A stretch of DNA of 64,000 nt, from the NCBI RefSeq assembly GCF_002982115.1, contig NZ_CP019980.1:4348001-4412000 (forward strand). Reading direction: 5' to 3'. Under the pieces are notes generated by a model. It made no database searches. It saw only the letters and a list, made by a program, of their open reading frames with translations, and had not been told where the DNA came from. The stretch comes from Lysinibacillus sphaericus. GTDB lineage: Bacteria; Bacillota; Bacilli; Bacillales_A; Planococcaceae. A program made the translations under genes and the position numbers. Each line of letters begins with the position of its first letter. Within the stretch, counting starts at the first letter, position 1. Positions 15,122-24,296 of this stretch are shown here, piece by piece.

Positions 15122-15359
15122 GTTATTCACCCTTCTTTATGTAAAAAGTAGATTTAAGATACTATAGCAAAAAAACACTATATAGTTATTTTTATACTAA
15201 CATTCCTTAAATTAGAAATCAATTATTTTTCCGATATTTGGATTTTTCAATAAAGGTTTTAGCCATTATTTTTAAGACAGAAAACTTATCGAACCTAAAA
15301 GACAGCAAAAAGAATGCATCGAAAAATGCGTAGAACTTCACTCAGTCTTTCAATCCTAC

Positions 15360-16388
15360 TCAATTTAATAACTTACTTAACAAATCCTCATGCCATTCAT
15401 TATGATTCTGATTGACAACTACATCTTCTTTAATGAATTTATCCGCAGACAACTCTTTTAGTGTTAACAGCGGTATTAGTGGATAATATAATTCCTCAAC
15501 TTCGTAAAGGACCTCAAATGCTAAATACTCCACATTGTGCGTCTTAACTTTTTTAATAAAAACATCCCAATTTATATCCTTTGACTTAATTAGCCGATAG
15601 ATATCCGTATATTTAAAAAGAGATACATCCTTGTTATATTTTTTATCCTTATAAACGTCTACACATAAAGAGAGTAACGTATCTTCCCATAACAAAACTT
15701 TAAATTGAACCCCATCTATTGTTAATATTTGTACATTTTTTAGCAATTCTTCCGTTACATCTTCTTGAAGATTACGCTCACCGAATGAATATGGGAAAAA
15801 TTGCAATCTAATTTTAAATATACTTAAAAATTTCATCTCGGTGGATTTAACTAAATCAAGCGGTTTTAGGTTTTCAAGTATCCTATCCCCAGTGTCCAAA
15901 TTCACATTAGCGTTATATGGCATGTAACCAATAGACTGTAGACATTGTACGACCTTGCCTTTATCTTTATAATTCACTAACACCTTACTATCGTAGTACG
16001 GACTGTGAAGACTGTCCTTATAGATCGTTTGGCAATTTGGCAGCCCGTCTAATAAAGCATACGGAATTTCTGCTCTATTTAATATTTCTATCAACTGTAA
16101 TTGATGTTGTAACTGTTCATTGGCGATCTCTTTGTGCAATTTATATTCTAAATTAGCCATTGTTTTTAATTTTACATACCCGTATTCAAAGTTAGTTTCA
16201 TCCACTATGTACTTTCTTATAATTACAGATACATTTGGGAAAATATGATGCATTTTTAATAGCCCTATTACTCGTACCCAATCTAAAGGCATTTTAAGTA
16301 ATTGTTTTAAAGTATCAACCTCTACATACGATAAACTTTCTTTCGAGAGTAATAATATAAGATTATTTTCCCAATCAGTATATACCAA
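15360..16388 (-). CDS. Nucleotidyltransferase-fold family protein (PF14907-like), degenerate
   Basis: A 342-residue protein of the uncharacterised nucleotidyltransferase type: a helical N-terminus, then YALLDGLPNCQTIYKDSLHSPYYDSKVLVNYKDKGKVVQCLQSIGY, corresponding to the LKG...Y...R..DxDhhV nucleotide site. The family DxD appears as DSK, so catalysis is doubtful. The C-terminal half has the usual WEDTLLSLCVDVYK segment. Start is a TTG with AAGGGG at 9 bases. It is separated from the upstream MFS operon by a terminator. Such proteins occur in RiPP and polysaccharide loci, but no precursor peptide is visible here. Confidence 0.68.
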   Translation of the reverse strand: MVYTDWENNLILLLSKESLSYVEVDTLKQLLKMPLDWVRVIGLLKMHHIFPNVSVIIRKYIVDETNFEYGYVKLKTMANLEYKLHKEIANEQLQHQLQLIEILNRAEIPYALLDGLPNCQTIYKDSLHSPYYDSKVLVNYKDKGKVVQCLQSIGYMPYNANVNLDTGDRILENLKPLDLVKSTEMKFLSIFKIRLQFFPYSFGERNLQEDVTEELLKNVQILTIDGVQFKVLLWEDTLLSLCVDVYKDKKYNKDVSLFKYTDIYRLIKSKDINWDVFIKKVKTHNVEYLAFEVLYEVEELYYPLIPLLTLKELSADKFIKEDVVVNQNHNEWHEDLLSKLLN

Positions 16389-16439
16389 TTACTCTTTCCC
16401 CTTCCATTTCCCAATAAAATTGAATCAAACTATGACAAT

Positions 16440-16472
16440 ATAAAAGGAAAAGGCACCTATAAATGTGCCTTT
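16440..16472 (-). terminator. Terminator after the NMO/FAD/MFS operon
   Basis: AAAGGCAC and GTGCCTTT form the stem, with a T-rich run (TTTCCTTTTAT) on the minus strand. It lies 60 bases past the second MFS gene and before the nucleotidyltransferase gene. Confidence 0.65.
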
Positions 16473-16529
16473 CTCCATAACCATTCATCTATTCAATTTA
16501 TTTAACGACTAATAGAAACAAATCCATTA

Positions 16530-17729
16530 CTAACTAAACTTTTCTTGGATAGGCGTTTCTTTAGCATTCACTCGATACGATTCTACTACTGATATACATG
16601 CTAGTATTCCAGCAATAGACATTAGAAACCAAGCTACATTGGAACCTAAAGTTGTAAACACAAAACCAAAAATTAATGGTCCGACAGCTGCCCCTAGAGA
16701 AACACCCATTTGACTAATAGCAGTTGCTTGCCCTTCTCTTCCAGGATAAGCAGCTCCTGTTACATAGTGTAGTAATCCAGCCCAGCCCCAGCCACCACCA
16801 TAGGCTAGAATAGCCCCTACTACTTGTAGAGTGTGTGAAGGCATGGTTAATGCTGCTGTACCTAATGATCCAACGATAAACATTGATAGTAACAATATTT
16901 TTTCAAGCCCTCTAAAACGGTCAATTGCTAACCCAGCAAAAACCCTTACTAGAATATTTGTTATCGATGCAACTGCGGCCACCATACTAGCCTTTACTAA
17001 TGTAATTCCTCCATGTGTTAGAGACGTAATCAAAAATCCACCTAAGCTATTTCCAATTGCAGCGCCTAGGCCACCTGCTATCGCCAACAACATTAAATGT
17101 CTATTTAAGCGTAGTTTTGTTGCATTTTTCTTTTTAGCATTGCCATGTTCATCATCTTTTGAATTCATCAGTAAGATTATGCCATAGAATAAAGTTAGTC
17201 CAGCAACAAGTCCGAATAGATTTCTCCATCCTATAGGCACCGCTAAAAAAGGAACAGAAAGGCTACAAAACAAAGTTGCTGCAGGTATGGCTGCTTGTTT
17301 CAACCCAAACGCAAATCCTTGAATCTTCTCCGGGCACCGTCTGATAATTAGCATATTAGTAAATGGTTGACTGTACCCGTAGACAGCTCCCCCAAAAGCA
17401 GCACCTACCCATAACCCAATTTCCGGATATACGAACGTTAAGAAAAGGCTGAATGCAGTAACTAGAACTGCTATACCTATTATCTTATCTATGGAATGAT
17501 GGCTATTTATTTGCCTACTAATATAGGCTCCCATAAGAGATCCTAACCAATATAATGTTATTGTTACGCCTATAGCTCCAACACTAAATCCTGTATCCTT
17601 CCTTATTAAATCATTTACTGCACCTGGTAAAAATACAGGAGTTGAAGTCAAAATCGTAACAAAAACTACGGTTAGCGCTGTGAAAACACTTCTTGATGTT
17701 TTTCTTTCTGATTTATTATGCTCTAACAA
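16530..17729 (-). CDS. MFS transporter (12 TM), last gene of operon
   Basis: A 399-residue major facilitator with about 12 membrane segments. It opens FTALTVVFVTILTSTPVFLPGAVNDLI, has a loop after TM2 (YISRQINSHHSIDK) in place of the usual GxLaDrxGrr, and a C-terminal hydrophilic tail. Its start lies inside the end of the FAD/NAD(P) gene (14-base overlap), so the two are coupled. Import or export of the substrate or product of the adjacent oxidoreductases is likely; the specificity is unknown. Confidence 0.85.
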   Translation of the reverse strand: MLEHNKSERKTSRSVFTALTVVFVTILTSTPVFLPGAVNDLIRKDTGFSVGAIGVTITLYWLGSLMGAYISRQINSHHSIDKIIGIAVLVTAFSLFLTFVYPEIGLWVGAAFGGAVYGYSQPFTNMLIIRRCPEKIQGFAFGLKQAAIPAATLFCSLSVPFLAVPIGWRNLFGLVAGLTLFYGIILLMNSKDDEHGNAKKKNATKLRLNRHLMLLAIAGGLGAAIGNSLGGFLITSLTHGGITLVKASMVAAVASITNILVRVFAGLAIDRFRGLEKILLLSMFIVGSLGTAALTMPSHTLQVVGAILAYGGGWGWAGLLHYVTGAAYPGREGQATAISQMGVSLGAAVGPLIFGFVFTTLGSNVAWFLMSIAGILACISVVESYRVNAKETPIQEKFS

Positions 17730-19677
17730 GAATTTTTCTCATCTCTTTCTCTTTGTTTTCGTGTTCTGCATGTAATAGACTAATAATTTCTCGTGCAATT
17801 GCATCGGATTCACATAATGTAACTGAATTAACCCCAGGTCTAATACCCGCTGCAGTAACCCAGTGAACGCCTTCAGTTGGAACACCAAAAGCAAACCTTC
17901 TTGCATGCTCTTTGCCCTCACCGTCTAAAACTTTGTTAAGAGGTCTACTTACAGCTAATCCCCCTGTATCATAAATCAAACCATTGCAACTAGGTATTTT
18001 ATAAGTTTGACATTGGTTTGTTTTTAACAAATAGGACATTAATGGATCCGCATTTCGCTTTAAATTTGTCTCAGGAAGACGTGCTTCAATGAGGGCCTTA
18101 GCCTTTATATCACTATTGTTAACGAAAGGTGACACAGCATAAAATATCGATTCTTCTTCCACTACTTCTACTTTAAGTTTTGGTCCGATAATGTTAACAA
18201 TTCCTGCTTCCATCAAAGCAATCATTTGTTCAATTCTAATTGCTGGTGGACCAATCGAAAAGAATGCATTTAACGGCGTATACCAATTCTTTAATTCGAT
18301 TTTATACGAATCTCCATTAATACCTGCGTAATCTACGATAAGACGAATTTCATTACGTAAATCTCGTAACGCGTCTAATGCCGATTTTAAAGGACTGGTC
18401 ACATTACCTCTTTTGGCCTCCTTTAAGTCTAAAGAAAGATAATGAATTAACCAATCATTAAATTCTTCGGGATTATCATAAAAATGATTTTTGACAGGAT
18501 TAGCAAGCGTTTCCCAATCCCACATTAAATCATCAGGAATGCCAAAGTCCTTTAAAATGCTTCTCTCATGTTCACTTCCATAGGAATAGAGACTATATTT
18601 AGCCTGAAACTCCTGTCCAGCATTCAAACCTGATTTCTCTTCAATGATTGCCTTGTAATAAATCGTTTCTATTTCTTTCGCAATAAGTGGCCATACATCA
18701 TTTTTAAAATCTACGGCTTGTCCGTCTAGCGTTTGGTTATGAAAGTTCTTAATCACCTCTGGAGTGATATATATTGGTGTGTGTCTGCCTGATGCACCCT
18801 TCTCATTTTCACCACGAGCGTGATATGGAATGCCTCTTCGAGAACCTGCATAGATGATAGGCTCTTCCCCTGAAGCTTGGTATACTAATTTGTTTCCTGT
18901 TCGTATGAATTGCCCGCCTCTTCCCTGTGTAAACAGTGACATGTAATCGAAGAAATTCAAACCGAGTCCCTTTAAAATAACAGGCTCTCCTGCTTTTATG
19001 CACTCTAATGAAACATCGGCTGGATTACTCGGGGTAATATAGATCATTCCCTTTTCAGCTGCGATTTTTCTTAATTTCTCTTCTTCTGGAGATAAACTTA
19101 CCGGTGTATGACCTTGCGCTAACACGACAGCGTCCACTCTTAAATGAACATTATCCTTTTCAAGCTGTACAATCTGGCTTCCATCATATGCATCATCAAT
19201 CGCAATAGCTCGTGTTTGATGAGTATATACCATGACGTTACTTGGCATAGTTAAGACAACTTCTTTAAATACCCATTCCAAGTAGTGACCATAAAAGGCA
19301 CGTGTAGGATAGGAATCTGGTTTTAATTCTTCTGCCTCTCTCATGACTAATTCGCTATATTCCAAATTAGCATTCGCTATCTTTGTTAAAGACTTAGCCC
19401 ATTCATACAAACAAGGACCTTGCATAATAGGACCTTCACATTCAACACTAAAATCCGTAAACAAAGTAATTTGAGAAGCTACTGTGTTCATCAATAACGT
19501 TTTCGACTGATTTGTTCTCCACACTTCGCCAGAACCTGGAAGGAAAGGGTCTATCATATAAATTTCAATTTTACCTGCATAAGAGTCTTCTTTAAAATTT
19601 GTACGAAGTCTTTCTAACACAGAAAGTCCTCTTGGTCCGCAACCTACTAAAGCAATTCTAAAAATATCTTTTGTCAT
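17716..19677 (-). CDS. Large FAD/NAD(P)-binding protein (NAD_binding_9 type)
   Basis: A 653-residue flavoprotein. IALVGCGPRGLSVLERL at residue 8 is the Rossmann dinucleotide loop typical of the FAD-NAD(P)-binding (PF13454) family, followed by IEIYMIDPFLPGSGEVWRTNQSKTLLMNT. A second segment, DAVVLAQGHTPVSL, precedes an unusual middle, and a C-terminal part ends FAFGVPTEGVHWVTAAGIRPGVNS. Family members are poorly characterised and resemble ornithine/lysine N-monooxygenases, so amine or nitro-group oxidation chemistry is plausible. It lies between a nitronate monooxygenase and an MFS gene in one operon. Confidence 0.82.
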   Translation of the reverse strand: MTKDIFRIALVGCGPRGLSVLERLRTNFKEDSYAGKIEIYMIDPFLPGSGEVWRTNQSKTLLMNTVASQITLFTDFSVECEGPIMQGPCLYEWAKSLTKIANANLEYSELVMREAEELKPDSYPTRAFYGHYLEWVFKEVVLTMPSNVMVYTHQTRAIAIDDAYDGSQIVQLEKDNVHLRVDAVVLAQGHTPVSLSPEEEKLRKIAAEKGMIYITPSNPADVSLECIKAGEPVILKGLGLNFFDYMSLFTQGRGGQFIRTGNKLVYQASGEEPIIYAGSRRGIPYHARGENEKGASGRHTPIYITPEVIKNFHNQTLDGQAVDFKNDVWPLIAKEIETIYYKAIIEEKSGLNAGQEFQAKYSLYSYGSEHERSILKDFGIPDDLMWDWETLANPVKNHFYDNPEEFNDWLIHYLSLDLKEAKRGNVTSPLKSALDALRDLRNEIRLIVDYAGINGDSYKIELKNWYTPLNAFFSIGPPAIRIEQMIALMEAGIVNIIGPKLKVEVVEEESIFYAVSPFVNNSDIKAKALIEARLPETNLKRNADPLMSYLLKTNQCQTYKIPSCNGLIYDTGGLAVSRPLNKVLDGEGKEHARRFAFGVPTEGVHWVTAAGIRPGVNSVTLCESDAIAREIISLLHAEHENKEKEMRKILVRA

Positions 19678-19731
19678 TTTAAAACTCCTTCTAATAAATT
19701 TATAATGACCAACCCTGTATATTAGCTAAAG

Positions 19732-20766
19732 TCATACATGATTTGTGTTTACTTGCAGCATTAATGTTTTTATTAAATCTGCCGCTGGAAGAGATTGAGC
19801 AAGTTTATAGCCCTGTCCAGCCCATAAAGACATGTACTTTGGATTATCTGACTGAACAGCCTCTTTTCTTAATTTTTGTGTCATATAATGAACTTGTGGA
19901 TACGCAGCGGGTGCTTCCTTGTCATAAGTGGATAGAAAATAATTTACTAACCCTCTTGCACGCCTGCCCGTAAATGCACGTGTAATATGAGTTGTTGTAT
20001 AATCCGAATCCGTTAAAGCTTTTCTATATACTGGATTCGTCCCACTTTCTGGACAAAGGAGAAAAGCGGTACCTAATTGAGCAGCACTAGCCCCTGCCCC
20101 TAAAACAGCAGTAATCGTACAACCATCCATAATCCCTCCTGCCGCTATAATAGGAATATCGATTTCCTTTTTCACGATACTTATAAAAACGAGTAATCCA
20201 TACTCTTCGTGAGGTTCCATATTATTTGAAAAGGAAGCTCGATGTCCTCCCGCCTCAATGCCTTGCAAACATAATGCATCGGCACCCGATTCATTTGCTA
20301 TTTTTGCTTCTTCTAAATTTGTAACGGTAACAATTACGAAACTTCCATTTTGCTTTAATTCTTTTATAGTTTCAGTAGACGGACATCCAAAAGTAAAACT
20401 TACAACAGGTATTTTTTCTTCTTTGATTAAGTCAATTTTGTTATGCCAGTCATCATCATCCACGATTGGATCTCCAACTGTAGTTCCTAATAGTAATGCT
20501 TCTTTTTCTAACTTCGCTCGATAGTCGTCCACATTACAATTATCATTGATTTCATTTAGGTTAGGGACAAATAAATTTACACCAAAAATATTAGAAGACA
20601 AATTACGAAATTCTTGAATATCTTTTCTTAAATCTTCAGTTGTTTTGTATCCAGCAGCTAGAAAACCTAATCCTCCTGCATTGGATACCGCTGCGGCAAG
20701 AGCTGGCGTCGATACCCCTCCCGCCATAGGAGCTTGTATAATTGGGTATTTTAATTTATCTAACAT
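19732..20766 (-). CDS. Nitronate monooxygenase (class I NMO)
   Basis: A 344-residue FMN TIM-barrel enzyme with YPIIQAPMAGGVSTPALAAAVSNAGGLG at the start, QGIEAGGHRAS with the catalytic His, IPIIAAGGIMDG and GASAAQLGTAFLL (phosphate-binding). NMOs oxidise alkyl nitronates such as propionate 3-nitronate to aldehyde or semialdehyde plus nitrite/nitrate. The family is also confused with FabK enoyl reductases, but no FAS genes are nearby. It lies 54 bases upstream of the FAD/NAD(P) gene and 39 bases after an MFS gene, inside the LysR-controlled operon. Confidence 0.9.
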   Translation of the reverse strand: MLDKLKYPIIQAPMAGGVSTPALAAAVSNAGGLGFLAAGYKTTEDLRKDIQEFRNLSSNIFGVNLFVPNLNEINDNCNVDDYRAKLEKEALLLGTTVGDPIVDDDDWHNKIDLIKEEKIPVVSFTFGCPSTETIKELKQNGSFVIVTVTNLEEAKIANESGADALCLQGIEAGGHRASFSNNMEPHEEYGLLVFISIVKKEIDIPIIAAGGIMDGCTITAVLGAGASAAQLGTAFLLCPESGTNPVYRKALTDSDYTTTHITRAFTGRRARGLVNYFLSTYDKEAPAAYPQVHYMTQKLRKEAVQSDNPKYMSLWAGQGYKLAQSLPAADLIKTLMLQVNTNHV

Positions 20767-20805
20767 ACCGTTCTCCTTTTCATCGATGATTTAATTTTTC
20801 GAAAA

Positions 20806-21996
20806 TTAAATTTGTTTTTTTAGAAACTCAGGACTCTTCTCAAATCGAATACCAGTTAGAAGTAAGCCTGCGCCTACTAAAACTACACTGGCCGCACCCA
20901 GTAACACAGCATCATAATTCTGAGTGGCAGTTGAGATAATTCCAGCAATTGATGGCCCAATCATTTGTCCACCTGCATAGATAGATGTAAGAATGCCAAT
21001 AATCCGACTACTATTAAATGGACTCATTTGGCGTGCTAATGTTGTAGCAAGGGTTGTGATTCCCATAAAAGTGGCCCCAAATAATAGAGCACTTAAAACT
21101 ACCCCTATTTGAGATACCCATAAAGCTGGTAGCGCTATTCCAAAAGCTTGCAGTGTCATTGCTAACACCAATGATTTAACAAATCCAATTTTTTTAGCTA
21201 ACTCTGACCAGATAATACAAGATGGAATTGCAGCCAATCCAACCACCATCCACACTACGGTAGCATCACCATGAAAGCTCGGTATTTCTTTCGCGATAGA
21301 TACAATAAATGTACCTGTCACAATATACCCTAACCCTTCTAATCCATAAGCTACAATTAGCCAAGGAATCCATTTTAAAGGAGGTACACATAGAGCACTT
21401 TCTTGTTTACTAGTTTTCTCAAAAGACAGTGGTTCGTCTTTCATGCTAATCCAAACTATCAAAACTAGTAGCATACTAACACTGGACAAACCTAACCATA
21501 CGCCTTCCCAGCTGTATAAACGATTTAATATGGGTATCAGTAAACTTGATAAAAAAATGCCCAGCCCTACTCCACCATAGAAAATGCCAGACCAATTCAA
21601 TTTATTTCTAATAGCTAGTTTATCTAGCACAATGCCAGAGGCCATCACAAAAACAATGGCGCTGGAAATACCGGATATAAAACGCAACCCATACCAAATA
21701 AAATAAGATTGAAATAAACCCATACTAGCTGTTGTTAGAATACTAACAACCAGACTCAACCTTAATATAAACGTTCTATGTTGCTTTACAGGAATAACTC
21801 CTACTAAAAATGCCCCAAGTAAATAGCCTGCATAATTACTTGTAGCAAGATAACCCCCTACTGCATTTGAAAACGAAAGATCACTTTGCATCAGTGGAAG
21901 AATTGGCGTATATGCAAACCTGCCAATTCCCATAGCAACGATTAAAGATAAAATACCGCCTAATAAAAAAATAGAAGAATGTTTAAATAAAATCAC
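20806..21996 (-). CDS. YbfB/YjiJ-type MFS transporter
   Basis: A 396-residue MFS protein whose N-terminus (GIGRFAYTPILPLMQSDLSFSNAVGGYLATSNYAGYLLGA) is the hallmark of the YbfB/YjiJ (MFS_4) family. It is the first gene of the operon, divergent from LysR at 22110. YbfB-type transporters often sit next to LysR genes; their substrates are unassigned. Confidence 0.85.
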   Translation of the reverse strand: MILFKHSSIFLLGGILSLIVAMGIGRFAYTPILPLMQSDLSFSNAVGGYLATSNYAGYLLGAFLVGVIPVKQHRTFILRLSLVVSILTTASMGLFQSYFIWYGLRFISGISSAIVFVMASGIVLDKLAIRNKLNWSGIFYGGVGLGIFLSSLLIPILNRLYSWEGVWLGLSSVSMLLVLIVWISMKDEPLSFEKTSKQESALCVPPLKWIPWLIVAYGLEGLGYIVTGTFIVSIAKEIPSFHGDATVVWMVVGLAAIPSCIIWSELAKKIGFVKSLVLAMTLQAFGIALPALWVSQIGVVLSALLFGATFMGITTLATTLARQMSPFNSSRIIGILTSIYAGGQMIGPSIAGIISTATQNYDAVLLGAASVVLVGAGLLLTGIRFEKSPEFLKKQI

Positions 21997-22038
21997 ACCC
22001 CTTGTAAAATCATTATATAAATATCATAACTTTTTTTT

Positions 22039-22055
22039 GAATTATAGTATAATTC
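22039..22055. promoter_or_regulatory. Palindromic operator in MFS/LysR divergent promoter
   Basis: GAATTATA-G-TATAATTC is a perfect 8-base inverted repeat with the T-N11-A form of LysR boxes. It contains a TATAAT-like hexamer on each strand, so binding would affect both the operon and the regulator gene. Confidence 0.55.
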
Positions 22056-22109
22056 AGGTAAGTGATAGTTACCATCTTTTATTTATATAGCTAAATGGAG
22101 GGTTTACTT

Positions 22110-23006
22110 ATGGACTTACATGCTTTGAATATTTTTAAATCTGTTGCCGAAAAAGGGAGTATTTCGCAAGCCGCTCGTGATCTTAATTACGCACAATCCA
22201 ATATCACTACTAAAATTCAACAATTAGAAAACGATCTTCAAACCACACTATTTTACCGGAATAACCGTGGCACTACCTTAACTTCCAAAGGGAAGGTCTT
22301 ATTAACATACGCTGAAAATATCTTTAATTTAATAGAAGAAACAGTCAAGGTGATGCAAGATAATCAAATTCCACAAGGCCCTTTATCTATAGGCTCTATG
22401 GAAACAACTGCTGCTGTTCGCTTACCATCCCTACTATCGAAATATCACCACGAATATCCAAATGTAGACTTGAATTTAAAAACAGGGCCAACTCAACAAA
22501 ATATTCAAGGGGTTTTGCATCATGAACTAGATGGGGCATTCGTTGCTGGTCCTATTGACCACCCAGAATTAACTCAAAAGACTGTTATCGAAGAGGACTT
22601 GGTACTAATTACAGATACTGTTCATCCTCCTTTGTCATCTATTAAAGATATCCAAACAAGGACGCTACTAGTGTTTCGAAGTGGCTGCACTTATCGGGCA
22701 AAACTCGAACAATGGTTGCATGATGAAGGAATTACACCAAATAAAATAATGGAATTTGGTACACTTGAAGCAATTCTTGGCTGTGTCTCTGCAGGGTTAG
22801 GCATAAGTATGCTCCCCTATTCTGTTATAGAAATGCATTTACAAGCTGGGACAATTAGACATCATTCAATCCCAAATCCTTATGGAAAAGTTGAAACAAT
22901 ATTCATCTATAGAAAGGACACATTTATACCTACATCTTTAATTAAATTTATGGATATGTTTTGTGAGGAGAGAAACGCTTTTCAACATCCTATTTCCGTT
23001 CAATAA
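22110..23006 (+). CDS. LysR-family regulator of the NMO operon
   Basis: The ATG at 22110 follows GGAGGG by 7 bases (an upstream in-frame ATG overlaps that site). Residues 1-60 hold the LTTR HTH (LHALNIFKSVAEKGSISQAARDLNYAQSNITTKIQQLENDLQTTLFYRNNRGTTLT), followed by a substrate-binding domain of about 200 residues. It is divergent from and adjacent to the MFS-NMO-FAD-MFS operon, hence the likely effector-dependent activator. A terminator follows at 23149. Confidence 0.9.
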   Translation: MDLHALNIFKSVAEKGSISQAARDLNYAQSNITTKIQQLENDLQTTLFYRNNRGTTLTSKGKVLLTYAENIFNLIEETVKVMQDNQIPQGPLSIGSMETTAAVRLPSLLSKYHHEYPNVDLNLKTGPTQQNIQGVLHHELDGAFVAGPIDHPELTQKTVIEEDLVLITDTVHPPLSSIKDIQTRTLLVFRSGCTYRAKLEQWLHDEGITPNKIMEFGTLEAILGCVSAGLGISMLPYSVIEMHLQAGTIRHHSIPNPYGKVETIFIYRKDTFIPTSLIKFMDMFCEERNAFQHPISVQ

Positions 23007-23148
23007 TCAGAATAGTCAGTTTTAAATAACTAAAAAAATAATAGCATTAATTTACAGTGCTGTGCCTTATGTATATGGATATTTCCAATGAAGCTAAGCA
23101 TAAAAATAGTAACGGCTTATGCGTCTTTTATCCCCTCTTACATTTATA

Positions 23149-23184
23149 AAGCATCTTAACCTATTTGGCTAAGATGCTTTTTTA
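23149..23184 (+). terminator. Terminator after LysR
   Basis: AAGCATCTTA pairs with TAAGATGCTT followed by TTTTT on the plus strand, between convergent genes. The interval 23007-23148 holds nothing else recognised. Confidence 0.8.
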
Positions 23185-23207
23185 ATACATGTGTACAAGC
23201 GTAGGCA

Positions 23208-23756
23208 CTACTTTGCATTGATATAGTAGACGAGATGATCAGTCCATTCATCGTCCTCATAGATGAAGCCTTTTCTCGTGCATTCATAAACCATTCCAAC
23301 ACTTTCTGCCAACTTTATTGATGCATTATTATCAAGGTTTATATGCGCTTCGATTCGATGATAATTTAATTTCTCAAACGCTAGCTCAATCGCTGCCTTT
23401 ACAGCCTCTTTACCATAGCCCCTTCTCCAAAAGTGGTTATGGATGGTATACCCGAATCTAGCCCATTGAAATTCTCTCCTCATAATTGTTGAAAAATCGA
23501 TAACACCAATATGTGCATTATCCTCTTTTCTAAACACACTAAATACATAAACATTGTCATCCACAGCCATCTGATAATGTTGAGTGACTAACTCACTAAA
23601 CCATTCTTTTGTACAAATACCCATGTCTATTTTCCCGTCATCGTATTTATGCTGAGAAGGTAAACGATTTTCATATTCAGTAAGCCAAGAAGAATAATCA
23701 TCCTCTTCTATAAATCGAATAACTAATCTTTCTGTTTCCGTTCTTATCTTATGCAA
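23208..23756 (-). CDS. GNAT acetyltransferase (RimJ/RimL-like)
   Basis: A GNAT_3-type protein: LVIRFIEEDDYSSW at the N-terminus, GYTIHNHFWRRGYGKEAVKAAIELAFEKLNYHRIEAHINLDNNASIKLAESVGM (acetyl-CoA loop R/Q-x-x-G-x-G/A is RRGYGK) and a C-terminal YEDDEWTDHLVYYI strand. A TTG at 23756 has GAGGTG at 5 bases; a GTG at 23786 has no ribosome site. Substrate is unknown (a protein N-terminus or a small amine). Confidence 0.85.
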   Translation of the reverse strand: MHKIRTETERLVIRFIEEDDYSSWLTEYENRLPSQHKYDDGKIDMGICTKEWFSELVTQHYQMAVDDNVYVFSVFRKEDNAHIGVIDFSTIMRREFQWARFGYTIHNHFWRRGYGKEAVKAAIELAFEKLNYHRIEAHINLDNNASIKLAESVGMVYECTRKGFIYEDDEWTDHLVYYINAK

Positions 23757-23913
23757 TTGAACACCTCGTCTAAAAATATTCCCCACTATTCAATAGCATA
23801 TTCTACATAATGGAAATATATCCTCCTTAATTAGCGGCTGTATGGCCCTTTTAAAATTTTCCTAACTACTAAACGATAGGCAACATAAGATAGAAGTTCT
23901 CTGTAGTTAACAT

Positions 23914-23956
23914 AAAAAATAACAGCACCCTAATATTTAACGATTAGGGTGTTGTT
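23914..23956 (-). terminator. Minus-strand terminator next to IS relic
   Basis: AACACCCTAAT on the minus strand pairs with ATTAGGGTGCTGTT (one G-T pair), then TTTTTT. It probably ended the LLM oxidoreductase transcript before the IS element landed between them. Confidence 0.6.
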
Positions 23957-23977
23957 TAAAAGCCTCATATATAAAAT

Positions 23978-24265
23978 GGAACTGACCCCAATAGATATAG
24001 ACAAATAAAAAAAGCATCTTCGATTGAAATCGGGTATAGATACCCAAACTTCAATTAGGAGGTGTTTTTTCTATGGGAACAAGAGTGAGTTATCCATATG
24101 ATGTAAAAATGAAAGCGATTGAGATGCGATTAGCAGATGTACCTATCAAACAGATTTTATTGGAATTAAATACGTCATAAAACACAGGTGGAAACATGGA
24201 TGCGTTGGTATAAAAATGGCGAAATCAATCGTTTGAAACAACCTGTAGGGGTATCGGCAATTTCT
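23978..24265 (+). mobile_element. IS3-family relic with truncated orfA
   Basis: The relic starts with TGGAACTGACCCCAAT, an IS3-type terminal repeat shared with 11185. After AGGAGGTGTTTTTTCT an ATG at 24073 opens MGTRVSYPYDVKMKAIEMRLADVPIKQILLEL, the HTH of an IS3 orfA. A stop follows, and in another frame TQVETWMRWYKNGEINRLKQPVG continues, so there is a frameshift. orfB and the right end are missing. It is dead, and sits right behind the LLM gene. Confidence 0.75.
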
Positions 24266-24296
24266 AAAATCAATGGCCGTATTCTTTAATAAAATA

